A stretch of 13,537 bases of DNA. It comes from an uncultured Lysobacter sp. (GTDB lineage: Bacteria > Pseudomonadota > Gammaproteobacteria > Xanthomonadales > Xanthomonadaceae). The DNA lies in contig CAMLID010000087.1 in the NCBI GenBank assembly GCA_946480055.1, positions 1-13,537 on the forward strand, in the 5' to 3' direction. Positions within the stretch are counted from its first letter, which is position 1. Each line of letters begins with the position of its first letter. The position numbers were made by a program, and so were the translations under genes. Below the pieces are notes generated by a model that did not search any database, was not told the DNA's origin, and saw only the letters and a program-made list of their open reading frames with translations. Positions 6,131 through 12,660 of the stretch are shown here, one piece after another.

Positions 6131-6796
6131 TTATGCCGCCGCCTTCTTCGGCCGCCGCACTGCGCGGACTTTGCCGGTGGGACCGCCGCCGCAATAGAAC
6201 AGGTCGGCGCCGTCGGACTCGAGCCCGCTGACGCCGACGCCCGGCGGCATTTCGAGCCGCTCGAGCACTTCGCCGCTGTCCGGATCGATGTGACGCAGCT
6301 CGCTCTCGTCGCCTTCCCAGGTGGCGTGCCAAAGCTCGCCGTCGACCCAGGTCACACCGGTGACGAAACGGTTGGACTCGATCGAGCGCAGCACGGCGCC
6401 GGTGGCGGGATCGATCTGATGGATCTTGCGGTCGCGGTACTGTCCGACCCACAGGCTGCCTTCGGCCCAGGCGAGCCCGGAGTCGCCGCCCGCGCCCGGT
6501 GCCGGAATCGACGCCACGACGTCGCCGGTGGCCGGGTCGATCTTGTCGATGCGCGCTTCGGCGATCTGATACAGATACTTGCCGTCGAAGGCGGTGCCGG
6601 CGTCGGCGGCGTGATCCAGCGTGCCCACGACTTCGCCGTTGGCGGGATCGAAGGCAACCACAGCCGGTCCGGTCGCGGCCCACACGCGGTGGCCGTCGTG
6701 GGTGACGCCGCCGACGCGCTCGACGCCGTCGAACGCGTACTCGCGCACGATCTCCGCGGCGCGCGCCGGCACGGGTTCTGTCGTAGTGCGGTTCAT
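6131..6796 (-). CDS. Cytosolic beta-propeller protein (YncE/glutamine-cyclotransferase-like)
   Basis: A 221-residue protein of about five blade repeats. The clearest marks are FDPANGEV (49-56), IDPATGDV (86-93), IDPATGAV (128-135) and IDPDSGEV (170-177), spaced about 37, 42 and 42 residues. Between them lie Trp-rich strands such as SLWVGQY and ELWHATW. This resembles PQQ-like/YncE propellers, bacterial glutaminyl-peptide cyclotransferase homologues and Vgb lyases. I see no signal peptide and cannot identify catalytic residues of either enzyme class. The C-terminus is basic (VRAVRRPKKAAA). The start has AGGAG 9 bp upstream. It lies 45 bp after the regulator gene, so the two are probably co-transcribed. 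A sensor or binding role is as plausible as an enzyme. Confidence 0.82.
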   Translation of the reverse strand: MNRTTTEPVPARAAEIVREYAFDGVERVGGVTHDGHRVWAATGPAVVAFDPANGEVVGTLDHAADAGTAFDGKYLYQIAEARIDKIDPATGDVVASIPAPGAGGDSGLAWAEGSLWVGQYRDRKIHQIDPATGAVLRSIESNRFVTGVTWVDGELWHATWEGDESELRHIDPDSGEVLERLEMPPGVGVSGLESDGADLFYCGGGPTGKVRAVRRPKKAAA

Positions 6797-6841
6797 GGCC
6801 TTGGCTCCTGAGGGCGCTCGTTGCGGCGCCGTGGAAACAAT

Positions 6842-8062
6842 CTACTCAGACGGTAACGCAGCAGGGAGTAACAAGATCGTCGTGAATCCGATCAGCGGCG
6901 GCGCCAGCCAGCGCTGCGCGCGGGCGCGGCCGATCGCGCGCACCTGGCCGTCGGCTTCCAGCTCGACCAGCGCGCGCTGGACCGTGCGCTGGCTGTCGCC
7001 CAGGGCCAACGCGAGCGCCGAGGTGGACCAGGCCGCGCCGTCGGCAAGCAACGCCAGCAGCGAGGCCTGATCGCCGTCGATCGGCGGCATCAGCACGACC
7101 ACGCCGCGCCCGTCGCGCGGCACGAGTGCGAAACCGTTGGCGGTGGCTTCGATATCCGCCAGCGACGCGACCAGGGCGCGCAGGCGGCCGATCTCGACGC
7201 GCAGACGCGCGCGGTGCGTTTCGTCGGGATGACGGGTGCGGAACACGTTCGCGATCAGCGCATTGCGTTCGACGTCGCCGGGCCAGCCTTCGGCCAGCGC
7301 GCGCAGCAGGGCGAACAACACCGGCCGTCGCGCCAGCGGCTGCCAACGCTCGCCGCTGCGCAGCCCGCGACGGCAGGCATCGATCATCAGCGCGCCGGAG
7401 AGCAGCAGGGCCTCGACCTGATCCAGGCGCAAGGGCTGCTCATGGCCGGCATGGATGCTGCGCGCGGCGCAACGGTCGAGCGCGGCGCGCGCTTCGGCCA
7501 CTTCGGCGAGCAGCGCGGGCACGCCCGCGCGGTCGGCTGCGTCGGAGGCGCGACCGAGCGCGGCCCGCGCCTGCGCCGTGCGCAAGGAACGCAGGGCGAT
7601 TTCCGCGCCGGCCAGTTCGGCCACCGCCGCGAGCGACGGCGGCAGGCCGGATGCGTCGAGGCCCGCGAGCGAAGACGCAGCCTCATCGAGGCGGCCGATC
7701 AGGAGCAGCCGGCGTACCGCGATCAGGCGCGCCTGCAGCGCGTTGGCGCGATCGGCACGCGATTCGAGCACGAGCGCGGCGTCGGCGAGCGCGCGCGGCG
7801 AACCGCCCAGGTCGCGCATGGCCAGCGCGACTTCGGCCTCCGCGACGACGCAGCGCGCGCGCGCCAGTTCCTCGCGCGCACCGAAGCCGCGCGCGGCGCG
7901 GCGCAGCAGTTCGCGGGCACGCGGATACTCGCCCAGTTGGGCCATCGCGATACCGCGCAGGGCCAGCGCCGGCGGATCGTCGCGCAGGGCGACGCGCTTG
8001 AGCGCGCCGAGCGCGTCGCCGGCGGCCAGCGCGCGCCCGGCCGCGGCGATCAGAGAGTCCAT
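6842..8062 (-). CDS. TPR-like transcriptional regulator with two winged-helix regions
   Basis: A 406-residue protein with three parts. Residues 1 to about 230 are Ala/Leu/Arg-rich helical hairpins resembling TPRs (for example ALALRGIAMAQLGEYPRARELL). Residues about 245-315 look like an OmpR/PhoB-type winged helix: LLRALAEGWPGDVERNALIANVF, then DETHRARLRVEIGRLRALV as the recognition helix, then IEATANGFALVP as the wing. Residues about 330-387 form a second, different winged helix (SLLALLADGAAWSTSALALALG, then SQRTVQRALVELEADGQV). A hydrophobic tail GFTTILLLPAALP closes it. The winged helix is internal, unlike SARP activators (N-terminal) or response regulators (no receiver domain). Start ATG at 8060-8062 has no ribosome-binding site; a possible -10 lies 6 bp away. 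As first gene of the cluster it probably controls it. Confidence 0.85.
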   Translation of the reverse strand: MDSLIAAAGRALAAGDALGALKRVALRDDPPALALRGIAMAQLGEYPRARELLRRAARGFGAREELARARCVVAEAEVALAMRDLGGSPRALADAALVLESRADRANALQARLIAVRRLLLIGRLDEAASSLAGLDASGLPPSLAAVAELAGAEIALRSLRTAQARAALGRASDAADRAGVPALLAEVAEARAALDRCAARSIHAGHEQPLRLDQVEALLLSGALMIDACRRGLRSGERWQPLARRPVLFALLRALAEGWPGDVERNALIANVFRTRHPDETHRARLRVEIGRLRALVASLADIEATANGFALVPRDGRGVVVLMPPIDGDQASLLALLADGAAWSTSALALALGDSQRTVQRALVELEADGQVRAIGRARAQRWLAPPLIGFTTILLLPAALPSE

Positions 8063-8068
8063 CGCGAC

Positions 8069-8097
8069 AGGCTACTGCGCCGCACGCGCTTTCGCAC
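8069..8097 (-). promoter_or_regulatory. Possible leaderless promoter of the regulator gene
   Basis: On the minus strand, TAGCCT (8069-8074) lies 6 bp before the ATG, with a weak GTGCGA (8092-8097) 17 bp upstream. If used, transcription would start at or next to the ATG, which fits the absence of a Shine-Dalgarno sequence. The match to consensus is modest. Confidence 0.3.
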
Positions 8098-8206
8098 AGG
8101 GCCCGGCTAGCCCGAACTTATCGAGTGGTTGCGTGCGGCGCTGCATCTGGCCGCAGCACGAGCCTGGTGCGTGTCGGAGCGACCCTAGCGGCGAGCCGAT
8201 GCCAGC

Positions 8207-8239
8207 GTAGGGTGCGTTGAGCCGCAGGCGAAACGCACC
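8207..8239. repeat. GTAG-headed palindromic repeat
   Basis: GTAG (8207-8210) precedes stem GGTGCGTT (8211-8218) and AACGCACC (8232-8239), with a loop TGAGCCGCAGG-like interior. This GTAGGGTGCGTT...AACGCACC type is, from general knowledge, a common dispersed intergenic repeat in proteobacteria. It sits in the 248-bp gap (8063-8310) between the DUF4126 and regulator genes, whose remaining bases show only the hairpin at 8282-8299 and the possible regulator promoter. Confidence 0.7.
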
Positions 8240-8281
8240 GTCGTCCTGGCCGGCCGGTTCCGATAGTCGGAGCGTCGCGAT

Positions 8282-8299
8282 GCTGCGCTCGAGCGCAGC
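8282..8299 (-). terminator. Hairpin after the DUF4126 gene
   Basis: A perfect 18-bp palindrome (GCTGCGCTC/GAGCGCAGC) 11 bp after the DUF4126 stop on the minus strand. It has no loop bases of its own and no T run, so terminator activity is uncertain. Confidence 0.35.
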
Positions 8300-8310
8300 C
8301 CAGGCGCGGC

Positions 8311-8898
8311 TCAGCCCGGTGTCGGATCGGCCTTGGGCGCGCGCCGGAAGATCAGGCGCCATACCCACCACAGCAGCAGCGCGACGATCAGGCTGATCAG
8401 CGCGACCAGCGACAGCGCGATCCAGGGATGCGCGAACACCAGGGCCAGGGTGCCGATCACGGCCACGTCTTCGCCGACCGAAGCGGTCCAGTTGCTGACC
8501 GGTTCGGGCGAGGTGTTGAGCAGCACGCGCGAGCCGGCCTTGAGCAGGTGGCTGCCCAGGGCCACGCCGGCGCCGGTGGCGAGCGCGCCCGCGCCGAGCT
8601 GGCCGTCCGGAGACAGGGTCGCGGCGGCCAGGAAGGCACCGACCGGTACCCGCAGCAGGGTGTGCAGCAGGTCCCAGCCCGAGTCCACACCGGGGATCTT
8701 GTCGGCGAAGAACTCGGTCGCGGCGAGCGCGCCGGACACGCCGATCACCCACGGCGACTGGGTCGCCTGCAGGGCCTGGGGCAGGTCCAACCAGCCCAGG
8801 GCGCCGGCGATGCCGACCCCGAACACGGTCAGGTAGACCCGGATCCCCGCCAACCAGGCGAGAACTACCCCAATTGCGAACAGGTGCGCATCGGACAC
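8311..8898 (-). CDS. DUF4126 family membrane protein
   Basis: A 195-residue inner-membrane protein with hydrophobic segments at about residues 5-34, 50-64, 83-95, 103-119 and 145-183. Family-typical conserved blocks are GIRVYLTVFGVGI (18-30), EFFADKIPGVDSGWDLLHTLLRVPVG (62-87) and NTSPEPVSNWTASVGEDV (128-145). The many charged and Gly/Pro residues in these blocks suggest a channel-like or re-entrant structure. No function is established for DUF4126. A short basic tail (FRRAPKADPTPG) follows the last helix. The frame stays open far upstream, but that part reads as the antisense of the next gene; GTG at 8896-8898 begins the family-like sequence, with only a weak GGGG site before it. It is divergent from the plus-strand gene at 8966. 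Confidence 0.85.
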   Translation of the reverse strand: MSDAHLFAIGVVLAWLAGIRVYLTVFGVGIAGALGWLDLPQALQATQSPWVIGVSGALAATEFFADKIPGVDSGWDLLHTLLRVPVGAFLAAATLSPDGQLGAGALATGAGVALGSHLLKAGSRVLLNTSPEPVSNWTASVGEDVAVIGTLALVFAHPWIALSLVALISLIVALLLWWVWRLIFRRAPKADPTPG

Positions 8899-8965
8899 GG
8901 CGGCAACCCCGCTAGACTTGTCGGCCAAGTATAGAACCACCTGCGGCCCCCGCCGCCCCAGTCGA

Positions 8966-9700
8966 ATGGCCAAGGCACCACCGCCCCGTTTCGTCATCGT
9001 CCAGCAGCAAGCCGACCGACGGCCGCTGATCGCGGCCGTGGTGGCTGTGATCTGGCTGAGTTCACTGGCCGGCGCCTGGGCCTGGGCGACCTGGCGCGCC
9101 GCGCCGCAGCTGCCCAAGGTCAGCGCCGAACTCGACGTCGTGCGCGCGACCCTGCGCGAGCGCCAGGCCCGCCTGGACCAGTTGGAGCAGCGCGAGGCCA
9201 CCCTGCAGCGCTCCGACCAGATCAGCCGGGTCGCCAACAAGCAGATCCAGGGCGCCCTGGCCGACCGCGAGGAAGAGATCGCCGACCTGCGCGCCGACGT
9301 GGCCTTCTACGAGCGTCTGGTCGGCTCGACCGGCAAGCCGCAGGGCCTGAACGTGCATTCGACCCAGTTCGCGCCGGAAACCGGCGGCACTTGGCGCTAC
9401 ATGATCGTCCTGACCCAGAACCTCAACCGCGGCGCGGTCAGCGCCGGGCGGCTGCAGTTCGCGGTCGAGGGCGTGCGCAACGGCAAGCTGACCACGGTCG
9501 GCTGGGACGAGCTGCACCAGCGGCCGGCGGCGCCGGCGCAGGATTATTCTTTCCGCTACTTCCAGCAGCTCGACGGCAGCGTGATGCTGCCGGCCGGCTT
9601 CACCCCGCAGCGTGTCCGCGTCTCGCTGCGCGGTGAGAACGCGTCGGTGGAGCAGGCGTTCAACTGGCGCAGCGGCGCAACCGTCACCGGGGAAACCTAA
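8966..9700 (+). CDS. DUF6776-type single-pass membrane coiled-coil protein (copy 1)
   Basis: A 244-residue protein with a short cytoplasmic N-terminus, one transmembrane helix at about residues 20-43, a coiled coil at about 52-112 (heptad-rich, Glu/Arg/Leu/Gln) and a C-terminal beta-rich periplasmic domain. The junction [12 protein letters not shown] followed by GLNVHS, and the [15 protein letters not shown] motif, are the family marks. Function is unknown. From memory, genes of this type sit beside bactofilin and erpA in other gammaproteobacteria, which supports the call. ATG at 8966-8968 puts the helix close to the N-terminus; an upstream in-frame start at 8918 overlaps the divergent promoter region. 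The bactofilin gene starts 2 bp after the stop, so the two are translated together. A paralogue follows at 10168. Confidence 0.85.
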   Translation: MAKAPPPRFVIVQQQADRRPLIAAVVAVIWLSSLAGAWAWATWRAAPQLPKVSAELDVVRATLRERQARLDQLEQREATLQRSDQISRVANKQIQGALADREEEIADLRADVAFYERLVGSTGKPQGLNVHSTQFAPETGGTWRYMIVLTQNLNRGAVSAGRLQFAVEGVRNGKLTTVGWDELHQRPAAPAQDYSFRYFQQLDGSVMLPAGFTPQRVRVSLRGENASVEQAFNWRSGATVTGET

Positions 9701-9702
9701 GC

Positions 9703-10125
9703 ATGTTCAAGAACAAACCCACCCAGCTCGCGGCCGGTCAGGTCGACACCATGATCGGCCCGCAGGTGGTGATCCGCGGCGACCTGCAGTTCAGCGGCGG
9801 GCTGTATATCGAAGGCCGGATCGTCGGCAAGATCGTGGCCGAACCGGGCCAGCTGGCGGTGCTGACCCTGGCCGAGAACGGCAGCATCGAAGGCGAAGTG
9901 CATGCGCCGGTGGTGATCATCAACGGCGAGCTCACCGGCGACGTCTACGCCGCCGAGCGGGTCGAGCTGGCGGCCAAGGCGCGCGTGTTGGGCAACGTGC
10001 ATTACAAGGTGGTCGAGATGATCGCCGGCTCGATGCTGACCGGCCGCCTGATCCATTCCGACACCGCCGGCGCCCCGCGCGCGGGCGCTGAAGCCCCGGT
10101 GACCGCGCACGCCCTGGTCGACTGA
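9703..10125 (+). CDS. Bactofilin (polymer-forming cytoskeletal protein)
   Basis: Bactofilins assemble without nucleotide into filaments through a right-handed beta-helix and act as scaffolds for cell-wall enzymes, polarity or shape. This 140-residue protein has a short N-terminal tail (MFKNKPTQLAAGQ), a core at about 17-115 with the repeating pattern IRGDLQFSGGLYIEGRIVGKI, LAENGSIEGEVHAPVVIINGELTGDV and ERVELAAKARVLGNVHY, and a disordered Ala/Pro tail. The short N-terminus with hydrophobic and basic residues is the segment that contacts membrane in many bactofilins. The ribosome-binding site overlaps the end of the preceding gene (GGGGAAACC). It lies between two DUF6776 paralogues, which may be its membrane anchors or partners; that is inference. 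Confidence 0.95.
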   Translation: MFKNKPTQLAAGQVDTMIGPQVVIRGDLQFSGGLYIEGRIVGKIVAEPGQLAVLTLAENGSIEGEVHAPVVIINGELTGDVYAAERVELAAKARVLGNVHYKVVEMIAGSMLTGRLIHSDTAGAPRAGAEAPVTAHALVD

Positions 10126-10132
10126 CGGGACG

Positions 10133-10161
10133 TTGCGCCGGCCCGCGCCGCGCCCTATTAA
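10133..10161 (+). promoter_or_regulatory. Possible leaderless promoter of the second DUF6776 gene
   Basis: TTGCGC (10133-10138) and TATTAA (10156-10161) are 17 bp apart, and the -10 ends 6 bp before ATG at 10168. TATTAAT is an isolated AT patch in very GC-rich DNA. There is no Shine-Dalgarno sequence, so a leaderless mRNA would be expected. The -35 is weak (3 of 6). Confidence 0.35.
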
Positions 10162-10167
10162 TGGGGC

Positions 10168-10893
10168 ATGGCCGAATCCGACCCGCGCAGCCCCCAGAAC
10201 GCGCCCAGCCACTGGCGCTACGCCGCCGCCATCGCGCTGGCCGCCGTGCTCGCGTTCGGCGGCTGGGGCCTGTGGCGTTCGATCTCGCCGGCCCCGCCGG
10301 CGGCCGCCAACCCTGACGCCGCCCGCGATGCCCAGGCCGAGCGCGCCGAGCTGGAGCAGCTGCGTCAGCGCGTGACCACGCTCAGCCGTTCCGACCAGAT
10401 CAGCCGCGACGCCAACCGCGACCTGCAGGGCACCTTGTCCGAACGCGACGAGGAGATCGCCGGCCTGCGCGCCGACGTCGCCTTCTACGAACGCCTGGTG
10501 GGCTCCACCGCGCAGCGCCGCGGCCTGGCCGTGCATGCGCTGCGGGTACAGCCGCAGAACGAGAACGCCTGGCACTTCACCAGCACCTTGACCCAGAACC
10601 TCAACCGCGGCGCGGTCAGTGCCGGCCGCCTGACCGTGGCGCTGGAAGGCAGCCGTGGCGGCAAGCTGCAAAAGCTGAGCTGGGACGACCTGCGCCAGCA
10701 GCCCAATGCGCCGGGCCTGGCGTACTCGTTCAAGTACTTCCAGCAGATCGAAGGCGATCTGTTCCTGCCCGCGGGCGTGACCCCGGTGCGGGTGACCGTA
10801 CGCCTGACCCCGCAGTCCGGCGCGGCCGTGGAACAGTCCTTCACCTGGGCCGAGGCCACCCGCGAGGGCAATGGGGCGACGGCGACGGAGTGA
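10168..10893 (+). CDS. DUF6776-type single-pass membrane coiled-coil protein (copy 2)
   Basis: A 241-residue paralogue of the protein at 8966. It has the same order: short N-terminus, transmembrane helix at about 17-37, coiled coil at about 50-110, and beta-rich C-terminal domain. Shared blocks are SDQISR, [30 protein letters not shown] and YFQQ. The N-terminal 50 residues and the extreme C-terminus differ freely. DNA over the [14 protein letters not shown] block differs from copy 1 by a single base in about 35, so that part is under strong constraint or has been converted. It starts 42 bp after the bactofilin stop and could be read from that transcript or from its own promoter. The alternative ATG at 10161 is out of frame. 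Confidence 0.85.
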   Translation: MAESDPRSPQNAPSHWRYAAAIALAAVLAFGGWGLWRSISPAPPAAANPDAARDAQAERAELEQLRQRVTTLSRSDQISRDANRDLQGTLSERDEEIAGLRADVAFYERLVGSTAQRRGLAVHALRVQPQNENAWHFTSTLTQNLNRGAVSAGRLTVALEGSRGGKLQKLSWDDLRQQPNAPGLAYSFKYFQQIEGDLFLPAGVTPVRVTVRLTPQSGAAVEQSFTWAEATREGNGATATE

Positions 10894-11074
10894 GTCTTCG
10901 CCGGTCGTGCCCACAACAGTGCGGCAGCTGAGAAGCCGGTCCGCTCATGCGCGTCGTTCCCGAAAGCGGTATGGCAGTATCGGCAGGCGAGGTGGCCTGA
11001 ACGGCGTCGATCCCTCCTATCGCCACCGCAGCCGCGTTATCCCCACCCGCCGACCGCAGCGTTCGATCGGCGAG

Positions 11075-11103
11075 CTTGAATGCGGCGCCTGCGCGCCCCA
11101 TCC
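11075..11103 (+). promoter_or_regulatory. Candidate heat-shock (RpoH) promoter of erpA
   Basis: CTTGAA (11075-11080), 15-bp spacer, CCCCATCC (11096-11103). This fits the sigma-32 consensus (CTTGAAA, 11-16 bp, CCCCATNT) closely and does not fit a sigma-70 -10. The expected start of transcription falls at about 11109-11111, at the erpA ATG. The rest of the 217-bp gap upstream (10894-11074) shows no gene and no clear terminator. Confidence 0.6.
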
Positions 11104-11110
11104 TGAAGGG

Positions 11111-11488
11111 ATGGAAACGATCACTGCCCTGCCCACGGCGCCCGACTACCACTCGTTGGAGCGTCCGCTGGATTTCACCGCCTCGGCCGCGACCAAGGTC
11201 CGCGAACTGATCGCCGAAGAAGGCAACGCTGCGCTCAAGCTGCGCGTCTACATTCAGGGCGGCGGTTGCTCGGGCTTCCAGTACGGGTTCGAGTTCGACG
11301 AGCAGCAGGGCGAGGACGACCTGGCCGTGCAGACCGACGGCGTGACCCTGCTGGTCGATCCGTTGAGCCTGCAATACCTGATGGGCGCCGTGGTCGACTA
11401 CACCGAAAGCCTGCATGGCGCGCAGTTCGTGATCCGCAATCCGAACGCCAAGACCACCTGCGGTTGCGGTTCCTCGTTCGCGGTGTGA
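11111..11488 (+). CDS. erpA: Iron-sulfur cluster insertion protein ErpA
   Basis: A-type carrier that passes [2Fe-2S] or [4Fe-4S] clusters to apoproteins, including isoprenoid-pathway enzymes; essential for aerobic respiration in E. coli. The 125-residue protein has the HesB/IscA core with the three cluster cysteines: Cys53 in [11 protein letters not shown], Cys117 and Cys119 in [25 protein letters not shown] opens the domain at about 19, and the [18 protein letters not shown] block is ErpA-like rather than IscA-like. The first 18 residues are a variable lead. ATG at 11111-11113 is used; an AAGGG lies only 1 bp upstream, too close for normal initiation, and the candidate promoter suggests a very short or absent leader. 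nudC overlaps its stop by 4 bp, so the two are translationally coupled. Confidence 0.96.
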   Translation: METITALPTAPDYHSLERPLDFTASAATKVRELIAEEGNAALKLRVYIQGGGCSGFQYGFEFDEQQGEDDLAVQTDGVTLLVDPLSLQYLMGAVVDYTESLHGAQFVIRNPNAKTTCGCGSSFAV

Positions 11489-12456
11489 GCGAGGCCAGCG
11501 ACAACCCGGCGGCGCGCGCGCCCTACGCCTTCGTCGAAGCCGGCAGCGACGCCGCCGTTCGCGCCGCGCTCGACCGCGCCGACCATCTGCGCGACCAGCC
11601 CGAAGCGCTGACCGCGCTGTGGCCGCAGGCGCGGGTGATCCTGCTCGACGATTCCGGCCAGGCCCTGGCCGACGACCAGGGGCAACTGCGCGCGCCCACC
11701 GGTGCCGAACTCAGCGCCGGTCCCGGCGGCATCGGCGCGGCCGTATTCCTGGGCCTGGCGCCCGACGGCGTCGGCTGGTTCGCGCTGGACGCCGCGCTGA
11801 CCGCGTTCGACGCGCCGCGCCGGGTCGATCTGCGCGCCGCCGCCGCGCATTGGCCGGCCTTGCACGCCAGCGTGTTCGCGCAGGCGCGCGCGCTGCAGCA
11901 TTGGCGCTCGCGCAACCGCCATTGCGGCGTCTGCGGCGGCGAAGTCGCGTTCTCGCGCGGCGGCTGGCAGGGACGTTGCAGCCAATGCGAGGCCGAACAC
12001 TATCCGCGCACCGACCCGGCGGTGATCGTCGCGGTCAGCGACGGCGAGCGCCTGCTGCTGGGGCGCCAGACCGGCTGGCCGGCGCGCCGTTATTCGGTGC
12101 TCGCCGGTTTCGTCGAACCGGGCGAAACGCTGGAGCAGACCGTCGCCCGCGAGGTCCTGGAAGAGGCCGGCGTGCGCGTGCTGAACTGCCGCTACCTGGG
12201 CTCGCAGCCGTGGCCGTTCCCGGGCGCGCTGATGCTGGGCTTCTTCGCCGATGCCGGCCCGGACGAGCCGCAGGTCGGCGACGAGCTGGAAGAGGCGCGC
12301 TGGTTCACCGCGCAGGAAGTCCGCGAGGCCCAGGCCCGCGGCGAGCGTCCGCCGCGCGAGGACGACGAGGGTCCGCTGCTCTCGCCGAGCATTTCGATCT
12401 CGCGCTGGCTGATCGATCAGTGGCTGGCGGCCGTCGAGGCACGTACGTCGCGTTGA
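11485..12456 (+). CDS. nudC: NAD(+) diphosphatase / NAD-capped RNA hydrolase
   Basis: NudC cleaves NADH to NMNH and AMP and removes NAD caps from RNA. The 323-residue protein has an N-terminal NudC-like domain (to about 140), a zinc ribbon with Cys147, Cys150, Cys165 and Cys168, then the catalytic domain. Its Nudix box is at about 208-230 ([22 protein letters not shown]) and it carries the diagnostic SQPWPFP motif at 240-246, which distinguishes NADH pyrophosphatases from other Nudix enzymes. GTG at 11485-11487 starts the gene inside the erpA stop (GTGA overlap). Longer in-frame starts would lie inside erpA. With rppH it is the second RNA 5'-end-processing Nudix enzyme in this window, though the two are 8 kb apart. 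Confidence 0.95.
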   Translation: MSEASDNPAARAPYAFVEAGSDAAVRAALDRADHLRDQPEALTALWPQARVILLDDSGQALADDQGQLRAPTGAELSAGPGGIGAAVFLGLAPDGVGWFALDAALTAFDAPRRVDLRAAAAHWPALHASVFAQARALQHWRSRNRHCGVCGGEVAFSRGGWQGRCSQCEAEHYPRTDPAVIVAVSDGERLLLGRQTGWPARRYSVLAGFVEPGETLEQTVAREVLEEAGVRVLNCRYLGSQPWPFPGALMLGFFADAGPDEPQVGDELEEARWFTAQEVREAQARGERPPREDDEGPLLSPSISISRWLIDQWLAAVEARTSR

Positions 12457-12463
12457 GCCACGG

Positions 12464-12599
12464 TAGAATCGGCGCTGGCTGGACGTTGCAGAACGTCCGG
12501 CCGGGTGGCCGGCAGCGGCCATGGCGACGGAACGGCGCAACCGCGCTCGCTTCGTCTTCAGCGGAGCCGGGCTAGCATCGGTTCCAGCAGCGGTGGAAC
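12464..12599. other. nudC-ampE gap with two hairpins and -10-like sites
   Basis: The 204-bp gap holds hairpin GGACGTT/AACGTCC (12481-12498, 4-nt loop) 24 bp after the nudC stop, which may help end that transcript although no T run follows. TAGAAT (12464-12469) and TAGCAT (12573-12578) are possible -10 elements for ampE without good -35 sequences. A second hairpin GTTCCA/TGGAAC (12581-12599) would sit in the ampE leader if TAGCAT is used. Confidence 0.35.
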
Positions 12600-12660
12600 G
12601 CGCCAGACGCGCGCCCGCCGACGCATTCATCGGATACGCCACGCCGGGAGCCGGGCCGCA

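Noticed and set aside
6131..6796. Virginiamycin B lyase or secreted glutaminyl cyclase
   Set aside because: Only general propeller repeats are visible; I see no signal peptide and cannot point to the catalytic residues of either enzyme.
4919..6811. A 630-codon open frame on the plus strand
   Set aside because: It runs antisense across the membrane protein, DUF899 and propeller genes, has no family-like sequence and reflects GC-rich third positions of the real genes.
4490..8062. Anti-phage defence island
   Set aside because: No nuclease, helicase, protease, TIR, reverse transcriptase or toxin-like domain is seen in the four genes, and the base composition matches the surroundings.
11398..12642. 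A 414-codon minus-strand open frame opposite nudC
   Set aside because: Shadow of nudC; no recognisable domains, and nudC has clear zinc and Nudix motifs on the other strand.
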